A DNA stretch of 6,638 nucleotides. Source: Clostridiales bacterium. GTDB lineage: Bacteria > Bacillota > Clostridia > Caldicoprobacterales > DTU083. Shown piece after piece: positions 1 through 6,160 of this stretch. Location: contig JAAZEK010000104.1 in NCBI GenBank assembly GCA_012512335.1, positions 1 through 6,638 on the forward strand. Direction: 5' to 3'. Both the position numbers and the translations under genes were made by a program. Numbering within the stretch: position 1 is the first letter of the stretch; each line of letters starts with the position of its first letter. The notes beneath the pieces were generated by a model. It saw only the letters and a list, made by a program, of their open reading frames with translations, did not search any database and was not told the origin of the DNA.

Positions 1-695
1 ATGTGAAGATGTTCATCTTGTGCAGTCCTCATAACCCAGTTGGGCGAGTTTGGACTCAGGATGAACTTACAAAACTCGGTGATATTTGTAAGAAACATAA
101 TGTACTGGTTGTATCTGATGAAATACACGCAGACTTTATATATCCAGGACATAAGCATCAGGTATTTTCAGATGCAAAACCTGAATTTGCAGATTTTTCT
201 ATTATCTGCACCGCTCCGACAAAGACGTTCAATCTAGCAGGATTACAGGTTTCTAACATTTTTATTCCCAATGCAAATATACGAAATCAATTTCGTGATG
301 AGTTCAAGCATAGTGGATACGGCCACGCAAATGCTATGGGCTTAGTTGCTTGCCAAGCAGCATACTCTGGTGGCGGAGAATGGCTTGACGCATTGCTGGA
401 GTACCTTGAGGGAAACATTTCATTTTTACGCGAATTCTTACACGAACACATCCCTCAAATACGCCTAATTGAACCAGAAGGAACTTATCTAGCATGGCTT
501 GATTTTAATAGCCTGGGCTTGGATGAAAGCTCCCTCGAAAGCCTTTTGGTAGATCGTGCAGGAATATGGTTAAACAAAGGAACGATATTCGGTGCAGGTG
601 GCAGTGGTTTTCAGCGGCTGAATTTTGCATGCCCTCGTTCTATTCTTGAAAAAGCTATGAATAGTCTGGAAAAAGCATTTAATGGTTTATACTAA
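1..695 (+). CDS. patB: PatB/MalY-type PLP-dependent cystathionine beta-lyase (C-S lyase), 5' end cut by window edge
   Basis: Fold-type I aminotransferase-like enzyme. The family cleaves the C-S bond of cystathionine or related cysteine conjugates to thiol, pyruvate and ammonia, in the cytosol. The frame is open to the left edge; about 230 residues are present against roughly 390 in the family, so about 160 N-terminal residues lie outside. The GTG at position 3 is therefore probably an internal Val codon, not a start. Visible motifs, counted from that codon: CSPHNPVGRVW (7-17, with the PLP-contacting Asn11), SDEIHAD (38-44, Asp39 pairing with the PLP pyridine nitrogen), TAPTKTFNLAG (70-80, Lys74 the Schiff-base lysine), and GFQRLNFACPRS near the C-terminus (Arg205 the likely substrate-carboxylate ligand). 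The NPVGRVW and SDEIHAD wording is typical of PatB/MalY rather than of general aspartate aminotransferases. It converges on the exporter operon and ends at a shared terminator. MalY proteins can also moonlight as regulators; nothing here tests that. Confidence 0.92.
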   Translation, partial: VKMFILCSPHNPVGRVWTQDELTKLGDICKKHNVLVVSDEIHADFIYPGHKHQVFSDAKPEFADFSIICTAPTKTFNLAGLQVSNIFIPNANIRNQFRDEFKHSGYGHANAMGLVACQAAYSGGGEWLDALLEYLEGNISFLREFLHEHIPQIRLIEPEGTYLAWLDFNSLGLDESSLESLLVDRAGIWLNKGTIFGAGGSGFQRLNFACPRSILEKAMNSLEKAFNGLY

Positions 696-710
696 AGAGT
701 CGAAGATAAT

Positions 711-739
711 AAAAAGGGTTGCTTAGCAAACCCTTTTTT
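711..739. terminator. Bidirectional intrinsic terminator between convergent genes
   Basis: AAAAAGGGTTGC (711-722) pairs with GCAAACCCTTTTT, with one bulged A, around a TTA loop. A run of six T (734-739) follows on the plus strand and a run of five A (711-715) gives a U-tract on the minus strand. It lies 15 bp after the lyase stop and about 70 bp beyond the stop of the exporter operon, so it can end both transcripts. Confidence 0.85.
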
Positions 740-809
740 AATTCTCAACTATATAAATATTCAATTGTTCAAGAACAATAAATAGCATGGAATCTAATTA
801 TAATAAACC

Positions 810-2792
810 TTAATCCAATTCAATAGCACCTGTATGGAGCTGATAATAACGTCCTTGCATAGCGAGAAGCTCTTCATGAGTGCCCTGCTCCACTATCTCT
901 CCCTGCTCTAACACTATTATCTCGTCTGAGTTTCTAACAGTGGAAAGCCTATGAGCAATTATGAAGGTCGTACGGTTTTTCATCAGCTTATCCATACCCT
1001 CTTCAATGTATTTTTCAGTACGGGTATCAACCGAGCTTGTAGCTTCATCCATTATTAGTATCGGAGCTTTGGAAATAGCTGCACGTGCGATATTAAGTAG
1101 CTGACGCTGACCTTGACTAAGATTAGATCCATCGCCTTCAAGCTCAGTATCATATCCATGTTCCAGCCTCTCAATAAAGGAGTGGGCGTTAGCAGTCTTT
1201 GCAGCTGTAATTACCTCTTCGTTCGTAGCATCAAGTCGTCCATATCGGATGTTTTCCATAACTGATCCAGAGAACAAATGGGTGTCCTGAAGCACCATAG
1301 CGATATTTCCTCTTAGAGACTCTCTTTTTATGTTCTTAATATCAATACCGTCAATGCTAATCAAACCTTCTTCGATATCATAAAAACGATTAATCAAGTT
1401 GGTAATGGTAGTCTTACCAGCACCTGTCGAGCCTACAAAAGCAATCTTCTGCCCAGGATTAGCTGTTACGTTGATTTTATTAAGAACAATTTTGTCTGGA
1501 TTATAACCAAAAGTGACATTGCTTAATGATACTTCACCTTTAATGGATATAGCCTTATCATCACTATCTTCATTTGTTTTATTCTCATCATAAACTGTCT
1601 GTACATTTTCTTTATAGATTTCAACTGCATCTTCATGATCAGCTGGTTCAGGTTCTTGATCCATCACCTCAAACACACGCTCAGCGCCAGCTAGCGCAGA
1701 AAAAATCACAGTAACCTGACTGGATAGCTCGTTGATGGGTCTTGCAAACTGTCTCGAGTAATTTGTAAATATTGTTAGACCGCCAATATCAAAATTCGCA
1801 GTCAGACAAAGAATACCACCGACAACAGCAGATAAGGCATAGCTAACCTTACTTATGTTCCCAAGAACAGGCATCATAATACCACCGAAAAAGTTTGCCT
1901 TTAATTGTTTTTCATACAGATCATCACTTAGAAAGTTAAATTCTTGCATAGCGGTTTCTTCGTGATTGAATACTTTTATTACCTTTTGGCCAGTGACAGA
2001 TTCCTCAATATAGCCATTTACCGCCCCTAAAGATTTTTGCTGTCCTTTATAATAGTTTTTACTACGTTTGGCAATTTGTGAAGCTACAAGAGCTATTAAT
2101 GGCACGCCTAATATTGTTATGATGGCCAGTATCCAGTTGGTAACAAACATTAATATAACTGTACCAATAAGGGTTATAACCCCAGAGAATATTTGGGTCA
2201 TGGTATTATTAATCATCTGACCAACAACATCTAGATCATTGGTAAATCTACTCATAATTTCTCCATGAGTATGGGTATCATGATATTTTAATGGAAGCTT
2301 CTGAATCTTGTTGAATAGATCCTCCCTTAGGTTGACAAGTGCACTTTGGGATACATCCACCATAATTCGGCTATTCAGATAGTTGGTGATCATACCTACA
2401 ATATAAATCACTGCCATTAAAGTGATGCCAACTAAAAGATTTCTAACCCTCTCCTCAACAGAGCTGTTGGTATCTACTAGATTATTAATAACAGGCCTCA
2501 ATATATAGTTACTTGCAAGGTTTGCGGCAATTCCAAACAGCAAAAAGACAAACACTAATAAAATTCTATATATATCTTTTCTAATGTAGCCGAGTAGACG
2601 TTTCATAACAGGTGCTGCATTTTTAGGCTTGCCGCTTGCATGCATGCCTCGATTTCCACGTCCGCCTCCACCAGGTCCTCTATGTCCTCCGCCTGGTCCT
2701 CTAGGCCCTGAGCTATTAGTGGAAGATGGTGAACTAATTTTACTATACTTATCTATAAGCTCCTGCTTTCTCTCTTCACTTAGTTGGCTCAT
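810..2792 (-). CDS. Heterodimeric ABC exporter, catalytically competent subunit (BmrD/LmrD-like), 660 aa
   Basis: A half-transporter with six predicted membrane segments fused to one nucleotide-binding domain; it would export drugs, lipids or peptides across the cytoplasmic membrane as a heterodimer with the upstream product. Domain order: Ser-rich then Gly/Arg-rich cytosolic N-terminus (about 20-57), membrane domain with hydrophobic segments near 75-95, 120-140, 203-217, 220-238, 305-330 and 335-365, an acidic linker (about 380-414), then the ATPase. Motifs: A-loop Tyr430, Walker A GSTGAGKTT (454-462), Q-loop Gln502, signature LSQGQ (558-562, Gln for the usual Gly), Walker B ILIMDE (578-583, catalytic Glu583), D-loop SSVD (586-589), switch His614. 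Catalytic residues are intact; only the signature deviates. The start ATG overlaps the upstream stop by one base and has GAGGTG 8 nt upstream. Length and motif pattern resemble B. subtilis BmrD (YheH). Substrate is unknown. Confidence 0.95.
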   Translation of the reverse strand: MSQLSEERKQELIDKYSKISSPSSTNSSGPRGPGGGHRGPGGGGRGNRGMHASGKPKNAAPVMKRLLGYIRKDIYRILLVFVFLLFGIAANLASNYILRPVINNLVDTNSSVEERVRNLLVGITLMAVIYIVGMITNYLNSRIMVDVSQSALVNLREDLFNKIQKLPLKYHDTHTHGEIMSRFTNDLDVVGQMINNTMTQIFSGVITLIGTVILMFVTNWILAIITILGVPLIALVASQIAKRSKNYYKGQQKSLGAVNGYIEESVTGQKVIKVFNHEETAMQEFNFLSDDLYEKQLKANFFGGIMMPVLGNISKVSYALSAVVGGILCLTANFDIGGLTIFTNYSRQFARPINELSSQVTVIFSALAGAERVFEVMDQEPEPADHEDAVEIYKENVQTVYDENKTNEDSDDKAISIKGEVSLSNVTFGYNPDKIVLNKINVTANPGQKIAFVGSTGAGKTTITNLINRFYDIEEGLISIDGIDIKNIKRESLRGNIAMVLQDTHLFSGSVMENIRYGRLDATNEEVITAAKTANAHSFIERLEHGYDTELEGDGSNLSQGQRQLLNIARAAISKAPILIMDEATSSVDTRTEKYIEEGMDKLMKNRTTFIIAHRLSTVRNSDEIIVLEQGEIVEQGTHEELLAMQGRYYQLHTGAIELD

Positions 2793-2806
2793 TATGCTGT
2801 CACCTC
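2790..2806 (-). promoter_or_regulatory. Coupled stop/start (TAATG) with ribosome binding site
   Basis: On the minus strand the TAA of the 579-residue gene (2794-2792) and the ATG of the 660-residue gene (2792-2790) share an A. GAGGTG (2806-2801) stands 8 nt before the ATG, inside the end of the upstream gene. This predicts translational coupling, which suits an obligate 1:1 heterodimer. Confidence 0.85.
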
Positions 2807-4531
2807 TTCCTTGTCAACCTGAGAATAGTAAATCTCCTGATAGGCTTTGCTACTTTCCATTAGCTGTTCATGGCTACCTAAGCCTACAATCTTACCCTCA
2901 TCAATAACAACTATTTTATCTGAATCAATAACAGATGAAATTCTTTGAGCAATAATGAGCTTTGTTGTATCTTTCAGGACATTTCTAAAATTCTCTCGAA
3001 TTCTTGATTCTGTTGCTGTGTCTACAGCACTGGTACTGTCATCCAAAATTAGAATCTTAGGTTGCTTTAACAGTGCTCGGGCAATACTGAGCCTCTGCTT
3101 CTGGCCGCCAGATACGTTGACTCCACCCTGCCCTAACATTGTTTGATAACCATCATTAAAGGATGTGATAAAGCCATGGGCTTGTGCGCTTTCTGCATAT
3201 TTTTTAATGGTATCCTCATCGGCATACTCATCGCCCCATTTAAGATTTTCAAGTATAGTGCCAGTAAATAGAATGTTGTTTTGAAGCACAATGCCGACAT
3301 CATCGCGAAGATTATTTAGAGAATAATCCTTAACATTGACACCATCTACCAGAACTTCACCGTTGTCTACATCGTAAAGCCTGGGAATAAGCTGAACCAG
3401 ACTTGTCTTTCCAGAGCCTGTTGAACCGATTATACCTACTGTTTCTCCAGGGTTTATAGTTAAATTAATATTTTCCAGAACCCATTTCTCTCTATTTTTA
3501 TAGTATCTAAAATATACATTACGGAATTCGATGCTACCATGCTGAACTGTAAGCTCCTTCATTTCAGCATCTTCATCAGAAAGATCTATTTCAGCCTCCA
3601 GCACTTCGTTAATTCGCTTTACCGAAGCAATTGTTCTAGAGCTATTCATAATAATGAAGGACACCATCATCAAAGACATCAAAATCTGACCTACATAGTT
3701 TATAAAAGCAGTTAGAACACCAGTAGTCATTGTACCCTGGATAACCTCATTACCACCGAACCATACAACAGCTAATGTTGTTATATTCATTGCCAATGTC
3801 ATTATAGGCATGGTATAAATCATAACCTTAACAGCGCTAATAGTTTTTTCCTTTAGCTCATAATTGGCTTTTTTAAACTTTTCCTCTTCATGATCCTCTC
3901 TAATAAAGGATTTTACCACTCGAATGTTAGTAAGGTTTTCTTGGGTGGCAGTATTAAGAGAGTCCAGCTTTTCCTGCACAAGGGTAAAACGAGGTAATCC
4001 TATTCTTATTACTAGGAATATCGCAACTGAAAGTAACGGTATGGCTGCCAGTATAATCAAAGCAAGCTTTGCATTTAGTGAAATTGCCATTATAAGAGCG
4101 CCAATTAACATACCCGGTGCTCTTAGAGCCATCCTTAACAGCATTTGCAGCATGTTCTGAAGCTGTGTAATATCATTGGTCAAGCGTGTAATCAAAGAGC
4201 CAGTACTAAAGTCGTCAATGTTGGCAAAAGAGAATTTCTGAATTTTGCTAAACATATCTTTTCTTAAGTCATTCCCAGACCCTGAAGATGCTTTAACAGC
4301 AAAATAGGCACCGCCAACGCCTGTAACAAGCATAAGTAAAGCGATACCAATCATGGCTGCCCCCATCATTATGATATATGGAGTTCCTCCTGTACCGTTT
4401 ATGCCATGGTCGATAATCTTACTAAAAAGCAACGGCATGATAACTTCTCCAATAACTTCAGCAATCATTAACAATGGCCCTATTATCAGTGCAGGAAGGT
4501 ATGGTCTTAAATATTTCCAATAATGTCTCAT
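2792..4531 (-). CDS. Heterodimeric ABC exporter, degenerate-site subunit (BmrC/LmrC-like), 579 aa
   Basis: A half-transporter with membrane segments near 13-36, 53-78, 134-151, 156-176, 240-260 and 272-296, followed by one ATPase domain. Motifs: Walker A GSTGSGKT (369-376), Q-loop Gln417, signature VSGGQ (473-477), Walker B ILILDD (493-498), D-loop SAVD (501-504), switch position Gln529. Asp498 replaces the catalytic Glu and Gln529 replaces the switch His, so its own Walker site should bind ATP but hydrolyse it poorly. Its intact signature would complete the competent site on the partner, while the partner's LSQGQ faces this degenerate site. That reciprocal pattern is established for heterodimeric exporters such as TM287/288 and BmrCD. 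The start ATG is supported by AAAGGA (4548-4543), 11 nt upstream, and by the usual short cytosolic lead before the first helix. It lies 96 bp after the MarR gene, in the same direction. Length is close to B. subtilis BmrC (YheI). Confidence 0.95.
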   Translation of the reverse strand: MRHYWKYLRPYLPALIIGPLLMIAEVIGEVIMPLLFSKIIDHGINGTGGTPYIIMMGAAMIGIALLMLVTGVGGAYFAVKASSGSGNDLRKDMFSKIQKFSFANIDDFSTGSLITRLTNDITQLQNMLQMLLRMALRAPGMLIGALIMAISLNAKLALIILAAIPLLSVAIFLVIRIGLPRFTLVQEKLDSLNTATQENLTNIRVVKSFIREDHEEEKFKKANYELKEKTISAVKVMIYTMPIMTLAMNITTLAVVWFGGNEVIQGTMTTGVLTAFINYVGQILMSLMMVSFIIMNSSRTIASVKRINEVLEAEIDLSDEDAEMKELTVQHGSIEFRNVYFRYYKNREKWVLENINLTINPGETVGIIGSTGSGKTSLVQLIPRLYDVDNGEVLVDGVNVKDYSLNNLRDDVGIVLQNNILFTGTILENLKWGDEYADEDTIKKYAESAQAHGFITSFNDGYQTMLGQGGVNVSGGQKQRLSIARALLKQPKILILDDSTSAVDTATESRIRENFRNVLKDTTKLIIAQRISSVIDSDKIVVIDEGKIVGLGSHEQLMESSKAYQEIYYSQVDKEEVTA

Positions 4532-4627
4532 AGGCAGCTTTGTCCTTTCATAATAAAATATTATAAATAATCTTCAAATCCGTTCGGGCAGACAGGGTCC
4601 ACTGCGCCTGCATATATTCCATGTCTT
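4532..4627 (-). other. Spacer between the MarR gene and the exporter genes
   Basis: This 96-bp gap carries the Shine-Dalgarno AAAGGA at 4543-4548. I see no intrinsic terminator (no hairpin followed by a T-run) and no well-spaced -35/-10 pair in the minus direction. Co-transcription with the MarR gene is therefore the simplest reading. Confidence 0.5.
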
Positions 4628-5233
4628 TCAGACAGACATTTCGGATAAGTTGGTATGTAGCCTCTCCATAAGCTCACTTAGTGTACTCTTTTCTTCTTCC
4701 GTGAATCCTTCAAAAATCTTTTTTTCCGTTGATTGAAATATTTGCTTACTTTGTTCCACTACCTGGTTTCCTATGTCTGTTATGACAATTCGATTGAGCC
4801 TATTGTCCGTTTCATCCATGGTTTTAGTGATGAGTCCAGCTTTCTCCAGCTTCTTCAAAGATACTGCAATTGTAGCTGTAGAAACCTCCATTACCTCAGC
4901 CAACTTTATCTGTGATAAGTTCGGTCGACGGGAAATTATCATAAGTAAGCGATGCTGAGCCTGATATACACCAGTTTCATCTAAGTAAGATTGCATAACT
5001 GTCCGATGCTTCTTCGCATAGTGGATAACTTGATGGATGATTTTCCTTTCCATGGTCCTGCTATCCTTATCTCTGATACTGCTATCTTTATCGCCGATGC
5101 CACTATCCTTGGCTTTGATACTACTATCCTTATCTCTGATGCCTCTATCCTTAGCTTTGATACTACTATCCTTATCTCTGATGCTGCTATCCTTGGCTTT
5201 GATACTGCTATCCTTATCTTCGGTTCTGCACAC
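4628..5233 (-). CDS. MarR-family transcriptional regulator with heptapeptide-repeat N-terminal extension (start uncertain: 5233 GTG or 5053 ATG)
   Basis: A winged-helix DNA-binding regulator, expected to act as a dimer and, from its position ahead of the two exporter genes, to repress them and itself until a ligand binds. From the GTG at 5233 the product has 201 residues. Residues 61-201 (starting MERKIIHQV) form a complete MarR protein of 141 residues, a normal family length. Within it, the helix-turn-helix core spans about 95-135, with recognition helix STATIAVSLKKLEKAGL (118-134), and a wing about 139-152 containing the characteristic D-x-x-D-x-R (DETDNR); flanking helices make the dimer interface. 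Residues 5-60 are about seven copies of a heptapeptide (K-D-S-S-I-[KR]-[AD]), foreign to the family. The ATG at 5053 has AAGGA 10 nt upstream; the GTG at 5233 has AAGGGA 11 nt upstream. I give the longer frame because the repeats keep it open and vary mostly at its third codon positions, but the short start is a real alternative. Confidence 0.88.
   Translation of the reverse strand: MCRTEDKDSSIKAKDSSIRDKDSSIKAKDRGIRDKDSSIKAKDSGIGDKDSSIRDKDSRTMERKIIHQVIHYAKKHRTVMQSYLDETGVYQAQHRLLMIISRRPNLSQIKLAEVMEVSTATIAVSLKKLEKAGLITKTMDETDNRLNRIVITDIGNQVVEQSKQIFQSTEKKIFEGFTEEEKSTLSELMERLHTNLSEMSV
5061..5228 (-). repeat. 21-bp tandem array (8 units) at the 5' end of the MarR gene
   Basis: Units begin (plus strand, CTATCCTT or a close variant) at 5061, 5082, 5103, 5124, 5145, 5166, 5187 and 5208, each exactly 21 bp, the last diverging at its end. 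Two sub-types alternate for units 3-8 (ATCTCTGAT against GGCTTTGAT or AGCTTTGAT cores), giving a 42-bp higher-order period. On the minus strand each unit encodes K-D-S-S-I-[KR]-[AD] in the MarR frame. One isoleucine per heptad does not suit a coiled coil, so the segment is more likely disordered. Because 21 bp is a multiple of three, several other frames also stay open; these are shadows. Confidence 0.95.
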
Positions 5234-5264
5234 TCATAATCACATCCCTTCATTTATAAGCCTC
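5214..5264 (-). promoter_or_regulatory. Stacked translation starts in three frames upstream of MarR
   Basis: Three possible starts sit within 21 bp. ATG 5253-5251 has GAGG (5264-5261) 7 nt upstream and opens a 90-codon frame that does not enter MarR. ATG 5237-5235 has AAGGGA (5250-5245) 7 nt upstream and encodes only MSVQNRR before TAA at 5216-5214. GTG 5233-5231 is in the MarR frame, with the same AAGGGA 11 nt away. On spacing alone the MarR-frame GTG is the weakest of the three. Which is used cannot be decided from sequence. Confidence 0.4.
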
Positions 5265-5328
5265 AAACTTACTTGATCTTTCTGTTTGATATACTTACTT
5301 GAGCTACTTGATTGAGCTACTTGCTACC

Positions 5329-5476
5329 CTACTTGCTTTATCAACTTACCTAATCTACTAACAGATCTACTTGCTTTATCAACTTACCTAATCTACTAAC
5401 AGATCTACTTGCTTTATCAACTTGCCTAATCTACTAACAGATCTACTTGCTTTATCAACTTACCTAATCTACTAAC
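5329..5476. repeat. 38-bp tandem array, four units, in the presumed operon leader
   Basis: Units start at 5329, 5367, 5405 and 5443 (CTACTTGCTTTATCAACTT is the first half). Units 1 and 2 are identical, unit 3 has one change (A to G in CTTGCC), and unit 4 matches until 5476 and then diverges. Degenerate CTACTT-type copies extend on both sides (about 5291-5328, including two GAGCTACTTG, and 5480-5535). The 38-bp period and stop codons argue against coding. As minus-strand RNA each internal unit can form a small AUCU/AGAU hairpin. Confidence 0.95.
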
Positions 5477-5617
5477 TAACATTCTTGCTGCCCTACTCGC
5501 TTTTTCTACTTACTGATCTACTTACTTAATTAATCAGTTAGCATAATAACCTTAACTTTCCCTTATATAAAAGGTTCCTTAGTTATAACACGAACTATTA
5601 CCTAATGATGTAACAAT

Positions 5618-5652
5618 AAAAAAATAAATAGCCACATTACAGTTAGCACTAT
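5618..5652 (-). terminator. Possible weak attenuator in the operon leader
   Basis: On the minus strand AUAGU (5652-5648) can pair with GGCUAU (5633-5628, one G-U pair) around a long loop, followed within a few bases by seven U (5624-5618). It would lie 20-55 nt after the predicted transcription start. The stem is short and the region AT-rich, so chance is quite possible. Confidence 0.2.
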
Positions 5653-5751
5653 AATTATTAGCTAGTTAACCATATATAAATATAAACTCTCTAATTACAT
5701 TTGTCAATACCAAAATTAGCACTAAATATAAATTTAGCCAATTCAGCACTA
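5643..5751. promoter_or_regulatory. Three AGCACTA motifs around the promoter, candidate operator elements
   Basis: T-T-A-G-C-A-C-T-A occurs at 5643-5651 and 5716-5724, and T-T-C-A-G-C-A-C-T-A at 5742-5751, all in the same orientation. They flank the -35/-10 of the minus-strand promoter. Near the first copy, TAGC and GCTA half-sites (5644-5664) make a loose dyad just downstream of the predicted start, a position suited to a repressor. MarR sites are usually dyads of 16-20 bp, so this is only a candidate. Confidence 0.25.
5679..5707 (-). promoter_or_regulatory. Sigma-A promoter of the marR-ABC exporter operon
   Basis: On the minus strand: TTGACA (5707-5702), a 17-bp spacer, TATATT (5684-5679). 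The -35 is perfect, the -10 is one base from TATAAT and the spacing is optimal. Transcription would start near 5672 and run towards MarR, giving a leader of about 440 nt before the GTG at 5233. It is the best promoter I found in this orientation. Confidence 0.65.
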
Positions 5752-5785
5752 TTCCCGTGACACATCATGTACCTCACTAAAATCA

Positions 5786-5813
5786 GTCATCCTGAGTAAA
5801 ACAAAGGATATGT
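5786..5813. repeat. Degenerate copy of a widespread TCCTGAG...AAGGA intergenic hairpin repeat
   Basis: GTCATCCTGAGTAAAACAAAGGAT has ATCCT and AGGAT arms around an A-rich centre. From memory it resembles the short repeat seen between genes in many bacteria, with GAGCGAAGCGAAGG in the centre; here the centre has decayed to GAGTAAAACAAAGG. Identity rests on recall, not on a search. Confidence 0.3.
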
Positions 5814-5919
5814 AATAATATGTTACGAGCTTTCGTGGAAACGACAATCAATTTTAGCGAATATCAGCAGAAAATTCACTAAGCAGCTTTGAGGTGTACC
5901 CCGAACTGTGGACAATAGA

Positions 5920-5958
5920 ATAATCCATTAGCGCAACAGTGAATGGATTATAATTTTT
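5920..5958 (+). terminator. Terminator-like hairpin with no obvious upstream gene
   Basis: ATAATCCATT (5920-5929) and AATGGATTAT (5942-5951) form a perfect 10-bp stem with a 12-base loop, followed by AATTTTT (5952-5958) and a second T5 run at 5962-5966. The orientation suits a plus-strand transcript. The only frame just upstream is a 20-codon one (5820-5882), which I do not call. It may be the end of a small RNA or a relic. Confidence 0.4.
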
Positions 5959-6160
5959 ATGTTTTTATTTAGCTAGTTGAAGAAAGTGAGTCGAACTCAG
6001 AAGATGATATATTGAATTATTATGATATAATCTTACATTGTTTCAGGAAGTATATACATTTAAACCAAGTTATTCCAACTAATATACTGATATAATTTTA
6101 TAAGTGACTTCAAATGGGGTATACATCATTTATAACATCAGGTACTCACATGCTATTGAT

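Noticed and set aside
3..695. Reading the lyase as starting at the GTG at position 3
   Set aside because: It would lack the whole N-terminal part of the fold, and the frame is open to the edge; it is a window truncation, not a short gene.
764..779. Palindrome ATTGTTC-AA-GAACAAT after the exporter operon
   Set aside because: A good dyad, but no T-run follows on either strand; the terminator at 711-739 already explains termination. An operator here would have no promoter to control.
2629..2907. 92-codon proline-rich plus-strand frame opposite the exporter genes
   Set aside because: Antisense shadow of the Gly/Arg-rich tail of the 660-residue subunit.
4981..5253. 90-codon minus-strand frame starting at ATG 5253 with a good GAGG site
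   Set aside because: Its body is the 21-bp repeat read in another frame, then out-of-frame MarR sequence. It has no protein character, so it is kept only as a start-site observation.
5329..5476. Possible CRISPR array in the 38-bp repeats (and likewise 6498-6638)
   Set aside because: Units abut directly with no unique spacers, and no cas genes are present. They are simple tandem repeats.
5820..5882. 20-codon plus-strand frame (MLRAFVETTINFSEYQQKIH) with AAAGGA upstream
   Set aside because: Too short to separate from chance, Shine-Dalgarno spacing is 11 nt, and no family is recognised.
5987..5999. TGAGTCGAACTCA, resembling a tRNA T-arm (TTCGA on the minus strand)
   Set aside because: The loop is two bases short, and no acceptor stem, anticodon arm or D-arm can be placed around it.
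6023..6096. Two extended -10 like sequences TGATATAAT (6023-6031 and 6088-6096) on the plus strand
   Set aside because: No acceptable -35 at 16-18 bp, no gene downstream, and such strings are expected by chance in very AT-rich DNA.
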